From Streptomyces iakyrus (lineage in GTDB: Bacteria; Actinomycetota; Actinomycetes; Streptomycetales; Streptomycetaceae): a DNA stretch of 64,000 nucleotides. The translations under genes were made by a program, and so were the position numbers. Every line of letters starts with the position of its first letter. Positions within the stretch are counted from its first letter, which is position 1. The stretch lies in NCBI RefSeq assembly GCF_000717055.1, contig NZ_JNXI01000016.1, forward strand, positions 186,001-250,000. The letters are read 5' to 3'. The notes beneath the pieces are model-generated. The model was not told the DNA's origin, did not search any database, and saw nothing but the letters and a program-made list of their open reading frames with translations. Of this stretch, positions 1-8,196 are shown piece after piece.

Positions 1-16
1 AGCACGGATAGGGCCG

Positions 17-58
17 TGAAGTGACAGTGACTCGCGTCTGAGAGCTACTGTCACTTCA
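17..58 (+). promoter_or_regulatory. Promoter and inverted-repeat operator of the TetR gene
   Basis: A perfect 12-bp inverted repeat (TGAAGTGACAGT at 17-28, ACTGTCACTTCA at 47-58) ends on the first base of the ATG at 58. A possible promoter is GTGACA (21-26), a 19-nt spacer and TACTGT (46-51), which would start transcription at about 57-58 and give a leaderless mRNA. The arms cover both promoter elements, the usual arrangement for an autoregulating TetR protein. The repeat is directly visible; binding by TetR is inference. Confidence 0.55.
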
Positions 59-681
59 TGGATACCGTCACCAACCCGGCCGACCGCCCTCCCCTGGGGC
101 TGCGGGAGCGGAAGAAGATCAAGACCCGCCAGGCCATCCGCACCGCGACGTACGCGCTGATCGAGGAGCAGGGCTACGACGCCACGACGATCGAGCAGAT
201 CGCGGACCGCGCCGAGGTGTCGCCGTCGACCGTCTTCCGGTACTTCCCGACCAAGGAGGACATCGTCGTCACCGACGAGTGGGAGCCGGTGGTGATGGCG
301 CAGCTGCGGGCCCGGCCGCGGGACGAGTCGTGGGCGGACGTCCTGCGGCACGTGATGCGCACGGCGCTCGACCTGAGCCTCGCCGAGGAGCCCGAGGTGA
401 CGCGGCTGCGGACCCGGCTCGGGGTCGAGGTCCCGGCCGTCCGCGCCCGCATGATGGAGAGCATGGCGGCGACCGGCCGGCTGCTCCGCGAGGCCCTCGC
501 CGAACGCTCCGGTCTCGCCCCCGACAGCCTGGAGCTCCGGGTCTTCGCCATGTCGGTGATGGGCGGGCTGATGGAGGTCTCCCAGTACTGGGCGGAGACC
601 GGCCACCGGGACGACATCCGGGACCTCGTCGACCGCGCCCTGGACGTCATGGAGCACGGCCTGCCGAGCGGAAAACCCTGA
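58..681 (+). CDS. TetR/AcrR family transcriptional regulator
   Basis: This 207-residue protein has an N-terminal TetR helix-turn-helix at about residues 20-65, with the typical run TTIEQIADRAEVSPSTVFRY followed by FPTKEDIV. The rest is an all-helical ligand-binding and dimerisation half. The ATG at 58 directly follows a 12-bp inverted repeat and has no ribosome site upstream, so a leaderless transcript is likely. Proteins of this type usually repress themselves and a neighbouring gene. The regulated partner may lie left of the window or be the Mut7-C gene starting 33 nt downstream. The ligand is unknown. Confidence 0.93.
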   Translation: MDTVTNPADRPPLGLRERKKIKTRQAIRTATYALIEEQGYDATTIEQIADRAEVSPSTVFRYFPTKEDIVVTDEWEPVVMAQLRARPRDESWADVLRHVMRTALDLSLAEEPEVTRLRTRLGVEVPAVRARMMESMAATGRLLREALAERSGLAPDSLELRVFAMSVMGGLMEVSQYWAETGHRDDIRDLVDRALDVMEHGLPSGKP

Positions 682-714
682 GGCCGCTGTCCGCCGCCGT
701 GACATCCTGACCTG

Positions 715-1446
715 GTGAACGGTCCCGAGATCCACGTCGAGTTCGCCCCCGAGCTGCACGTCTTCGTCCCCCGGGCCCGCCGGGACGGCACGGTGCGGGC
801 CGCCACCGACGGCGCCGCCGGCCTCGGCCACGTCATCGAGTCGCTGGGCGTTCCGCTGACCGAGGTCGGCGCGCTGCTCGTGGACGGCCGCGAGGTGCAG
901 GTCTCGCACGTCCCGGCGGCCGGGGAGACGGTGACCGTACGGACCGTCGCGCGCCCCCAGCGGATCCCGGGCGCTCCCCTGCGCTTCCTCCTCGACGTCC
1001 ACCTCGGCACGCTGGCCCGCCGGCTGCGGCTGCTCGGCGTGGACACGGCCTACGAGTCGACCGACATCGGCGACCCGGCGCTGGCCGCTCGCTCGGCGGC
1101 GGAGCAGCGGGTGATGCTGAGCCGCGACCGGGGGCTGCTGCGGCGGCGTGAGCTGTGGGCGGGGGCGTTCGTGTACAGCACGCGGCCGGAGGAGCAGCTG
1201 CGGGACGTACTGGACCGGTTCGAGCCCGAGTTGCTTCCCTGGACGCGGTGCACCGCCTGCAACGGGATGCTGCGCAAGGCCTCCAAGGAGGAGGTGGCGG
1301 ACCAGTTGCAGCAGGGCACGCACCGGTCGTACGACGTGTTCGCGCGGTGCGGTGCGTGTGGGCGGGCGTACTGGAAGGGTGCGCATCACGAGCAGTTGGA
1401 GGCCATCGTGGAGCGGGCGCTGTCGCTCCGCGGGCAGCGCCGTTGA
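715..1446 (+). CDS. Mut7-C RNase domain protein with N-terminal ubiquitin-like fold
   Basis: The 243-residue protein starts with GTG at 715. Residues 1 to about 80 resemble the beta-grasp (MoaD/ubiquitin-like) domain found before Mut7-C domains. The rest matches the Mut7-C PIN-like RNase fold, with the acidic stretch FLLDVHLGTLARRLRLLG near residue 90 and the SRDRGLLRR segment. Two Cys pairs (CTAC near residue 179, CGAC near 212) form a C-terminal zinc ribbon. The family is predicted to cleave or process RNA, but no substrate is established for this architecture. It lies 33 nt behind the TetR gene, so the two may be co-transcribed. Confidence 0.85.
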   Translation: MNGPEIHVEFAPELHVFVPRARRDGTVRAATDGAAGLGHVIESLGVPLTEVGALLVDGREVQVSHVPAAGETVTVRTVARPQRIPGAPLRFLLDVHLGTLARRLRLLGVDTAYESTDIGDPALAARSAAEQRVMLSRDRGLLRRRELWAGAFVYSTRPEEQLRDVLDRFEPELLPWTRCTACNGMLRKASKEEVADQLQQGTHRSYDVFARCGACGRAYWKGAHHEQLEAIVERALSLRGQRR

Positions 1447-1457
1447 TTCCCGAGCGC

Positions 1458-1504
1458 CGCGGGGAACCGCGGGGCCGTCGTGGCCGGTCGCCCAGTTCCC
1501 CGCG
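1458..1504. terminator. Hairpin between convergent genes, part of a dispersed repeat
   Basis: CGCGGGGAAC (1458-1467) pairs with GTTCCCCGCG (1495-1504) around a GC-rich loop that contains a smaller GGCC/GGCC stem. It lies between the Mut7-C gene (plus) and the copper oxidase gene (minus) and could stop transcription from both sides. There is no T tract. The right half (1476-1508) recurs at 56331-56363 with two mismatches. Confidence 0.5.
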
Positions 1505-1526
1505 CCCCTGAAGGGACGTGTCTCTC

Positions 1527-3932
1527 CTAGCGCCTGGTCAGGTCCCCCTTGCCGCAGGCGATGCCGTCACCGTTGCGGTCCAGGTTCAGCGGGTCGTCCT
1601 TGCCGTTGACCTTCAGGCGGCCGTAGTCGTTCGCCTTGAGCCACGTGCAGCGGGCGGCCGTCGTCTTCTTCACCTCCGCCGGGAAGTCCGTCGGCACGCA
1701 GACGTTGATCGAGCCGTAGTGGCGGTCGCAGCCGGAGACCGTCGGGCCGACCTTCTGCGACACCCGCTTCTTGCCGGGCCCCGTGACCTTGCCCTTCGGT
1801 GCGTCGGCGAAGTCGTGGACGTGGGCCGAGGCGTCGGTCGCCTTCAGGGCCTGCGGGCCCTGAAGGTGCACCCACTTCGCCACCGACGGCACCCCGTTCG
1901 CGTCCATCGCGAAGAGCATGTACCAGCCGGGCGGGGCCAGGTTGGGGTTGCTCGTGACGTTCAGGTCGACGTTGTCGCCGTCCACGGACAGCGGCAGGTC
2001 CACGAACCGCTGGTTCGGGTCGGAGGAGTGCGTGACGGCGGCCGGGCGGATCAGCTGGGCCTTGGCGACGGGCCGGTCGACGGTGATCCGCTGGGTGTCG
2101 CCGTAGTTCCACTCGGTGTCGATGACGGACGTGATCTGCGGGCGCGGGCCCTTGAACAGGTAGGGCGGGCTGTAGACCGACACGTCGTGGTTCCAGGTGC
2201 CGTTGCCCGGGTTGTCGCCGGTGGTCATCACGCGGCCGTCGGGGAGCAGGAACGCCGAGGAGTGGTAGCCGCGCGCCTCGGGGTCGACGGCCACCGGGTC
2301 GAACGTCTCCGACGCGGGGTCGAAGATCGACGTCTCGTACACCGGGTTGGCGCGGTTGTGCAGCGCGCCGCCCGTCTCCAGCACCTTGCCGTCGGGCAGG
2401 AGCACCGCGGAGACGTACATCTTGCCCTGGTTGCCGGTCTGCGGGACGGGGCCGTTGCCGAGGTCGACCGTGCCCTGCGGGATCGGCGGCCCGGCCACGT
2501 ACGACGGGTTCGGCTGCTTGAGGTCGATGATGTCGGTCAGGCGGTTCGCCTCCGGGTTGGAGTCGATGTTGCCGCCGCCGAGGGTGAGGACCTTCTGGTC
2601 CTGCGCCGGGGGCAGCAGCACGCTGGCCGACTGGTCGCGCTCGTCCTTGTTCCGCAGGCCGGGCACCTGGGTGGTGGTGTTGGCGTCGTAGTCGTAGATC
2701 GCGGAGCCGGTGCCGGGGATGTTGTTGCCGAAGACGTGGCTGCCCGAGTAGAAGAGGCGGCCGTCCTGCATAAGGATCATCGACGGGTACAGGCCCCAGT
2801 ACGACCAGGTCTGGTTGACCTTCCACAGCGGCTGCCACTGCTGCTCGGCCTCGGAGAACAGCTCGGCGGTGACCGAGCCGGTGGAGTCCTCGCGCAGGCC
2901 GCCGAAGGAGATGACGTCGCCGTTGCCGAGGACCGTCGCCGACGGGTACCAGTGGCCGTCGTTCATGTCGTTGGTCTTGGTGTAGGTCTCGGTCTCCGGG
3001 TCGAAGATGTACGAGTCCTTGTAGCCCTGGTAGCCGACGCGGCCGTCGGCTGTCGGGTAGCCCTTGTTGCCGCTCATGACCAGCACCCGGCCGTCCTGGA
3101 GCTGGACGTGCCCGGCGCAGAACATGTCCTTGGGCGTGGGGATGACCTTGTAGGAGCCGTTCGCCGGGTCGTAGACCGCCGAGGTGAAGGTGCCGGCCTC
3201 GAACATCGACTCGTCGTTGCCTGAGCCCGCGATCAGCAGCACCTTGCCGCCCGGCAGGACGACGGAGTGCATGGAGCGGACCGGGTTCTGCGTGGGCAGC
3301 ACGTCCCACTTGCCGTTCGCGCACTGCTCCGCCGTGCCGGTGCACTCGGGCGGCAGGACCGGGTCGGGCACCTGGTCCATGGTGTAGTCGTCGGTGGTGG
3401 CGGAGCCGGTGCCGTAGACGGAGACGCCCCAGGAGATGCGGTCCGTGCCGGCCGGGACCTCGGGGGTGCGGACCGTGGCCTCGGTCCAGCCACCCGCCAT
3501 GTCCAGTGTCTTGAGGTCGGTCCAGTACTGCCAGCCGGCCGTGGTGTCGTGCCGGAAGAGCGTGATCGCCGCGTCGGGCGTGGTCGTCTTGTACCAGAGA
3601 CCGAGGTCGTACTGCTTGCCCGGCGTCACCACCGGCGCGCACGCGGCGGACTCGGTGATCAGCGCCTTGCGGTCGCCGTCGACGCGGCGGGTCAGCTCGA
3701 CCTTCATGGCCTTGGAGCCGGTGTGAGCGTCGGACGTGGTGGTGAAGGTGAAGTCGTTGTCGCCCCAGCCGGACTTCTCCCAGCAGTACGGCATGTCGCC
3801 GGTGCCGGCGGTCTCGAAGCCGGGGTTCTTGATGAGGTTGGCGGCGGAGGCGGACTGGGGTGCGGTCAGCAGCAGGCCTGCGGTGAGGCCCGCCACCGCC
3901 AGGAACGCGGTACTTCTACGACGTCTGTTCAC
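1527..3932 (-). CDS. Secreted galactose/glyoxal oxidase-type copper radical oxidase with Excalibur domain
   Basis: The 801-residue protein starts with GTG at 3932. Residues 1-30 form a signal peptide with an Arg-rich start and an ASA cleavage site. About 31-190 look like a carbohydrate-binding beta-sandwich; 205-590 are Kelch repeats; 595-690 are the galactose-oxidase C-terminal domain (DUF1929). The copper/radical residues of the family are visible: Cys272 (FCAGH) and Tyr329 (HWYP) for the cross-link, Tyr556-His557 (GYHSS) and His635 (VTHSS). An Excalibur motif (LDRNGDGIAC) ends the protein, an unusual addition. Such enzymes oxidise primary alcohols or aldehydes to release H2O2. It overlaps the upstream glycosyltransferase by 17 nt, suggesting that it acts on that operon's glycan. 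It resembles GlxA in chemistry, but the gene context differs. Confidence 0.88.
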   Translation of the reverse strand: MNRRRRSTAFLAVAGLTAGLLLTAPQSASAANLIKNPGFETAGTGDMPYCWEKSGWGDNDFTFTTTSDAHTGSKAMKVELTRRVDGDRKALITESAACAPVVTPGKQYDLGLWYKTTTPDAAITLFRHDTTAGWQYWTDLKTLDMAGGWTEATVRTPEVPAGTDRISWGVSVYGTGSATTDDYTMDQVPDPVLPPECTGTAEQCANGKWDVLPTQNPVRSMHSVVLPGGKVLLIAGSGNDESMFEAGTFTSAVYDPANGSYKVIPTPKDMFCAGHVQLQDGRVLVMSGNKGYPTADGRVGYQGYKDSYIFDPETETYTKTNDMNDGHWYPSATVLGNGDVISFGGLREDSTGSVTAELFSEAEQQWQPLWKVNQTWSYWGLYPSMILMQDGRLFYSGSHVFGNNIPGTGSAIYDYDANTTTQVPGLRNKDERDQSASVLLPPAQDQKVLTLGGGNIDSNPEANRLTDIIDLKQPNPSYVAGPPIPQGTVDLGNGPVPQTGNQGKMYVSAVLLPDGKVLETGGALHNRANPVYETSIFDPASETFDPVAVDPEARGYHSSAFLLPDGRVMTTGDNPGNGTWNHDVSVYSPPYLFKGPRPQITSVIDTEWNYGDTQRITVDRPVAKAQLIRPAAVTHSSDPNQRFVDLPLSVDGDNVDLNVTSNPNLAPPGWYMLFAMDANGVPSVAKWVHLQGPQALKATDASAHVHDFADAPKGKVTGPGKKRVSQKVGPTVSGCDRHYGSINVCVPTDFPAEVKKTTAARCTWLKANDYGRLKVNGKDDPLNLDRNGDGIACGKGDLTRR

Positions 3933-5124
3933 ACGGCTCTCCTTGCTGTGCGGTGCTCCCGCGACCGGGCTTCTCGCGTCCCCGGCGCGGCAGGTAGACC
4001 AGCGCTTCGGTCCCGGCGAAGCGCAGGACGAACGTCGTCACCAGCGCGAGCGCGGTGGCCGACAGCACGCCCAGGTGCAGCTGGTGCACGAACAGGGCGA
4101 TCAGCGGGATGCGCAGCACCAGATCGGCGTTGGCGAGCAGCGCGAAGCGCCCGGCCCGGTCCCACCACCGGCGGTGCCGGCGGCGCTCGCGGAACAGCAG
4201 GTGCTCGATGAGCACGAAGTTCCAGGCGACACCCAGCTGGTTGGCGAGGATCTCCGCCGGTACGTAGTGCATACCGGCGGCGGTCAGCGCCCACAGGCCC
4301 AGCAGGTTCGGCACGAAGCCCGTCAGCCCGATCAGGCCGAACCCGATCATCCGCGCGACCGGCGAGGCGGCGCGCAGCCCGGCCAGGTGGCGCAGGAAGC
4401 GCAGGCCCTCCTGCGCGGTCGACTTGGACTCCCCGGCGAACCGGTCCTGGAAGACGAAGGGCACCTCGGTGACCCTGCGCGGGCGGCTGCGGACGGCGAG
4501 TTCCAGGAGGATCTTGTAGCCGAGCGGCTGGAGGACCTCCGCGGTGACCGCGCTGCGGCGGATCGCGAAGAAGCCGCTCATCGGGTCGCTGATGCCGTGC
4601 AGCCGGCGCGGGAAGAGCGCCTTGGTCAGCCAGGTCGCCCCGCGGGAGACGGCCACCCGGTAGCTGCCCGCGAGTCCGGCCCGGCTGCCGCCCTTGATGT
4701 ACCGGGAGGCCACGACCAGCCCGGCGTTCGCCCGCTCACCGGTGGCGACGAGGTCGGGCACGAGGGACGGCGGGTGCTGGCAGTCGCCGTCCATGACGAC
4801 GATCCAGTCGGACGTGGCCGCCTTCAGGCCCTCGACGACCGCTCCGCCGAGCCCGCCCACCGGCTTCTCGCGGTGCAGCACGGTCACCGGGAACGGGCAG
4901 TCCTGCGCCGCCTTCTCGATGACCTCGGGCGTGTCGTCGGTGGAGTCGTCCACGAAGACGACCTCGCAGGGCAGCCGGGCCGGGACGGCCTCGGTGATCT
5001 GGCGCAGCAGCTGCCGCACGTTCGCCGACTCGTTGAACGTCGGGACGACGATGGTGACGGCGCCCGGTTCGGGGATCTCGGCGGTCTCCACCACCTCGCC
5101 GGGGACGGTGTACTCCTGGCTCAT
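3916..5124 (-). CDS. GT2 glycosyltransferase fused to a GtrA-like membrane domain
   Basis: I place the start at ATG 5124, inside an ATGA overlap with the upstream gene, giving 402 residues. A longer open frame reaching 6450 is the shadow of the neighbouring gene. Residues 22-240 are a dolichol-phosphate mannosyltransferase-like GT2 domain (VVPTFNES near 27, VFVDDSTDDT near 57, MDGDC with the DxD Asps near 112 and 114). About 255-390 are four hydrophobic helices of GtrA type, ending in Arg/Lys-rich tails. Such proteins make polyprenyl-phosphate sugars and help flip them, which would feed the GT39 protein encoded just upstream. The four-gene overlap supports one operon. Confidence 0.88.
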   Translation of the reverse strand: MSQEYTVPGEVVETAEIPEPGAVTIVVPTFNESANVRQLLRQITEAVPARLPCEVVFVDDSTDDTPEVIEKAAQDCPFPVTVLHREKPVGGLGGAVVEGLKAATSDWIVVMDGDCQHPPSLVPDLVATGERANAGLVVASRYIKGGSRAGLAGSYRVAVSRGATWLTKALFPRRLHGISDPMSGFFAIRRSAVTAEVLQPLGYKILLELAVRSRPRRVTEVPFVFQDRFAGESKSTAQEGLRFLRHLAGLRAASPVARMIGFGLIGLTGFVPNLLGLWALTAAGMHYVPAEILANQLGVAWNFVLIEHLLFRERRRHRRWWDRAGRFALLANADLVLRIPLIALFVHQLHLGVLSATALALVTTFVLRFAGTEALVYLPRRGREKPGRGSTAQQGEPCEQTS

Positions 5125-6770
5125 CGCGCGCCTCCGGCGGTGGTCTGGATCTGGCGGATCTCGATGCGGTCCTCGCCGGTGCCGAAGGTGGCGACCGGTT
5201 CGGAGTGCTCCATGGCGGCCTTGACGTTGGGCAGGTCGGCCGCGTCCCGCCGTACGGTGGGCGAGGCGACGACGTAGTCCAGGTCCTTCCAGCCGCGCGG
5301 CATCGTCTTCGTCACCGCCGGGTCCAGGTCGGCCTTGTAGAACCAGATGACGCCGAGCCCGGGCCGGTAGCCCCGGTGCACCAGGTCCAGCCAGAGGGCG
5401 TCGTCCACCAGCACCCGGGTGCGCTCCGGGTCCTCCACCTCCGTGGCCAGCCACTTGGAGGCGGCCTTGTAGGGGGCGTTGGCGTCGGTGGTGACGGCCG
5501 TGTGCGCACCGTCGTACCAGCGGGGCACCACGTAGGCGCCGGCGGCCAGGGCGAGGACGGCGGCGAGCGCGTACCGGCTCACACTGACGTACCGTTTCTC
5601 CGCCTCGGAGCGCCAGCGGCTCAGCACCGCGTGGGCGACGGAGGCGGTCCCTCCGGCGAGGACCAGCGCGAGGAACGGCAGCGCCTGGATGACGTACATC
5701 GCGGGCAGGTAGCCGTTCGGGCGCAGGGCCAGCGCGGCGAAGATCGCCACGGCCAGGGCCGGTCCGGCCAGGGCCCGGGCGGTGACCGACCAGCGCCAGG
5801 TGAGGAGCAGGAGCAGGGCGCCCGCGAGACCGCCGAGGGGCAGGATCTTGTCGTAGTACAGCCACGACTGGAGCACACCCCAGGAGCCGGAGCCCTGGTC
5901 CAGGATGAAGCCCGAACCGGGTCGGGTCATCTGGTACTTGACGCCGTCCCAGAGGGACACGTGCCCGGCGCCGGGCAGCAGCTCGCCCTTGAGGAGGGCG
6001 AACAGCGGGTAGGAGAAGCCGATCAGGGCGCAGGCCGTGACGGCTCCGGTGATCGCGAACTTGCGGGTGTCCCGGTGGCTGTGGCGCCACATGGTGAGGA
6101 ACAGGGCGGGCAGGACGACGAGCATCGTCTCCTTGGTGAGGACGGCCGTCGCGGCCGCTATCCCTGCGCCGAAGTGGTGCCACAGGTGGCGGCTCGGGGA
6201 CGCGGCCAGGGTGAAGGCCAGCAGCGTCCACATCACCGCGAGGTTGTCGAGGAAGATCTCCCGCTGGAGGACGACCGACAGCGGGGAGAGCCCGAAGAAC
6301 ACCATGCCGAGGGCGGCCGCCCAGCGGGGCAGCGCGAGGCGCCGGCCCAGCACGTAGACGAGGACCGCGCTGATGCCGCTGATCACCAGCATCGCGGCGC
6401 GCATGGTGCCCACCGTCATCGACTCGGGGCTGATCAGCGCGGGGATCCACGTCAGTACGGCGATCTGGATCCAGCCGAGCGGCGGATGGTCGTACCAGTA
6501 GGTGTAGTGGGCCAGGCCGTTGCCCTGCTGGACCGACCAGGCCTGGGCGAGATAGGTGCCCTCGTCGTCGCTGAGGGCCGGGTAGTCGGCGATGTTCCAG
6601 CCCTGCACGACGAGGATCGCCAGGAGGAGGACGCCGCAGAGGAGCAGGTCGGGCCGGGAGGAGCGCAGCCGGCTCGGCGGCTCCGGTCTGCGGTGCGTAC
6701 CGGTGCGGGGCGCAGGCCGGCGCTGCGCGGGGACCTTGGCTGTGGTCACCGCGGGAAGGGTGGAGGTCAC
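5121..6770 (-). CDS. GT39/ArnT-like membrane glycosyltransferase
   Basis: The 549-residue protein starts with GTG at 6770 within a GTGA overlap with the upstream GT2 gene. After a basic cytoplasmic tail of about 45 residues come some 11 hydrophobic segments. The first periplasmic loop has the acidic motif ALSDDEGTYLAQAW and then YDHPPLGW, hallmarks of the GT39/PMT/ArnT group that uses polyprenyl-phosphate sugars as donors. A C-terminal extracellular domain follows. It probably transfers a sugar onto an acceptor outside the membrane, using donors from the GT2-GtrA protein encoded immediately downstream. The acceptor is unknown. Confidence 0.87.
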   Translation of the reverse strand: MTSTLPAVTTAKVPAQRRPAPRTGTHRRPEPPSRLRSSRPDLLLCGVLLLAILVVQGWNIADYPALSDDEGTYLAQAWSVQQGNGLAHYTYWYDHPPLGWIQIAVLTWIPALISPESMTVGTMRAAMLVISGISAVLVYVLGRRLALPRWAAALGMVFFGLSPLSVVLQREIFLDNLAVMWTLLAFTLAASPSRHLWHHFGAGIAAATAVLTKETMLVVLPALFLTMWRHSHRDTRKFAITGAVTACALIGFSYPLFALLKGELLPGAGHVSLWDGVKYQMTRPGSGFILDQGSGSWGVLQSWLYYDKILPLGGLAGALLLLLTWRWSVTARALAGPALAVAIFAALALRPNGYLPAMYVIQALPFLALVLAGGTASVAHAVLSRWRSEAEKRYVSVSRYALAAVLALAAGAYVVPRWYDGAHTAVTTDANAPYKAASKWLATEVEDPERTRVLVDDALWLDLVHRGYRPGLGVIWFYKADLDPAVTKTMPRGWKDLDYVVASPTVRRDAADLPNVKAAMEHSEPVATFGTGEDRIEIRQIQTTAGGAR

Positions 6771-8050
6771 GCGGGAACGTCCTCTCGGGTCACGCCGTGC
6801 CGGCTCACGGCCGTCTCGTCGAGGTGGGCCCCGACATGGCTGGTCAGCTCCCAGTCGTTGCGGCCGCGCTGCTCACGCCAGACGGCCCGCACGGCCGCTC
6901 CGGCGAGCAGGACCTGGTAGAAGGGGCCGCCGAGGATCAGCTTCAGGTAGTGCGCGAAGCGGACGCGCAGCCCGTACTGCTTGCCGAAGTCGTGCAGTCC
7001 GACGACCTCGAAGACGAAGGTGACCAGGGCGGTGACGGCCGGCAGGAAGGTGATGAAGGCGATGGCGACGGGCACGTCGAGGAACAGGGCGATCGCGACG
7101 TTCAGCGGGATGATCAGGCCGGTGAAGGCCTGCATGAACGGCGTCATCAAGGTGTAGCGGGCGAGCAGCCGCTGCCCGAGGGTGGGCAGTTGCTTCCAGT
7201 CCTTCTTCCGGTACACCTGGAGGAACCCCTGGTTCCAGCGGGTGCGCTGCTTCAGCAGGGACATCAGCGAGCCCGGGGTCTCCTCGCGGGTCACCATGTC
7301 GGAGTCGTAGGCGACGACGACCTTCTTGCCGACGCTCGACAGGCGTACGCCCAGGTCGCAGTCCTCGGCGAGGCAGTTCGGGTCCCAGCCGTCGGCGTCC
7401 CTCAGGACGCCCGTGCGGACGAAGACGGTGTTGCCGCCGAGCGGAATGAAACCTTTCTGCGCATGCAGGTGGAGCCGCGAGCGGAACCAGAAGAAGTACT
7501 CCAGGCAGTTGCGCAGGCTGTACCAGCTGGAGTGGAAGTTGATCAGCTGCACCCCGCCCTGGACGACGTCCGCGCCGGTGGTGCGGAAGGCGTGGTCGAC
7601 GTGCGCGAGGAGCTCGGGGTGGACCTGGTCCTCCGCGTCGAACACGCCGACGACGTCGCCGCGGCAGTGCGGCAGCGCCGTGTTCATGGCCTTCGGCTTG
7701 TTCTTCTTCTCGTGCGTGTCGACGACGACCCGGACCCGTGTGTCACGCGCCGCGGCCTGCTCGGCCACGGCGGTGGTCTCCGGGTCGTCGTGCCCGACGA
7801 TCACGATGATCTCGAAGTCGGTGTGGCTCGACTCCAGCAGCCGCTGGATCGTGTGGTCCAGCACCGCCTGTTCGTGCCGGGCGGGCAGCAGCAGCGAGAA
7901 GGAGACGTGCTCGTCCCCGTCCGGACTGCTGAACCGGGTGGAGGCGAGCACTTCCGGCGTGCGCCAGGCGTGCATCTGCCACCACAGCGTGAACGCCGCC
8001 ATCCAGAACAGGGCCAGTGAAACGGCAGCGATGAAGACAGACGTCAGCAA
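6767..8050 (-). CDS. Processive GT2 family glycan synthase-like membrane protein
   Basis: The start is TTG at 8050, chosen because GGGGGGA lies about 6 nt upstream; 427 residues. One N-terminal membrane helix (about 4-24) is followed by a catalytic domain with VFDAED (Asp138/Asp141), LAEDCD (Glu229/Asp230) and QRTRW (268-272), the D,D,D,QxxRW pattern of cellulose, chitin and hyaluronan synthases, then several C-terminal helices. It probably polymerises a beta-linked glycan and extrudes it. It is the first gene of the overlapping set GT2-GT39-GT2/GtrA-oxidase. The product is unknown; the pairing with a copper oxidase recalls CslA-GlxA but with different partners. Confidence 0.87.
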   Translation of the reverse strand: MLTSVFIAAVSLALFWMAAFTLWWQMHAWRTPEVLASTRFSSPDGDEHVSFSLLLPARHEQAVLDHTIQRLLESSHTDFEIIVIVGHDDPETTAVAEQAAARDTRVRVVVDTHEKKNKPKAMNTALPHCRGDVVGVFDAEDQVHPELLAHVDHAFRTTGADVVQGGVQLINFHSSWYSLRNCLEYFFWFRSRLHLHAQKGFIPLGGNTVFVRTGVLRDADGWDPNCLAEDCDLGVRLSSVGKKVVVAYDSDMVTREETPGSLMSLLKQRTRWNQGFLQVYRKKDWKQLPTLGQRLLARYTLMTPFMQAFTGLIIPLNVAIALFLDVPVAIAFITFLPAVTALVTFVFEVVGLHDFGKQYGLRVRFAHYLKLILGGPFYQVLLAGAAVRAVWREQRGRNDWELTSHVGAHLDETAVSRHGVTREDVPA

Positions 8051-8196
8051 ACAGATCCCCCCAGATCCCAGAGCCCCCGGTCGTGACGGTGTGCCGGTGC
8101 GGCCCCTCCCGTCACGTCACTGTGCAGAGATTAGGGGGGAACTGTGAAGCCTGGGGGCTGTTCAGATAAAGAGCGTGTTTCCGTTGATTCCCGACT

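Noticed and set aside
1518..3224. 568-codon open frame opposite the copper oxidase gene
   Set aside because: It is an antisense shadow of a well-supported gene, very rich in Val, Arg and His, with no motif.
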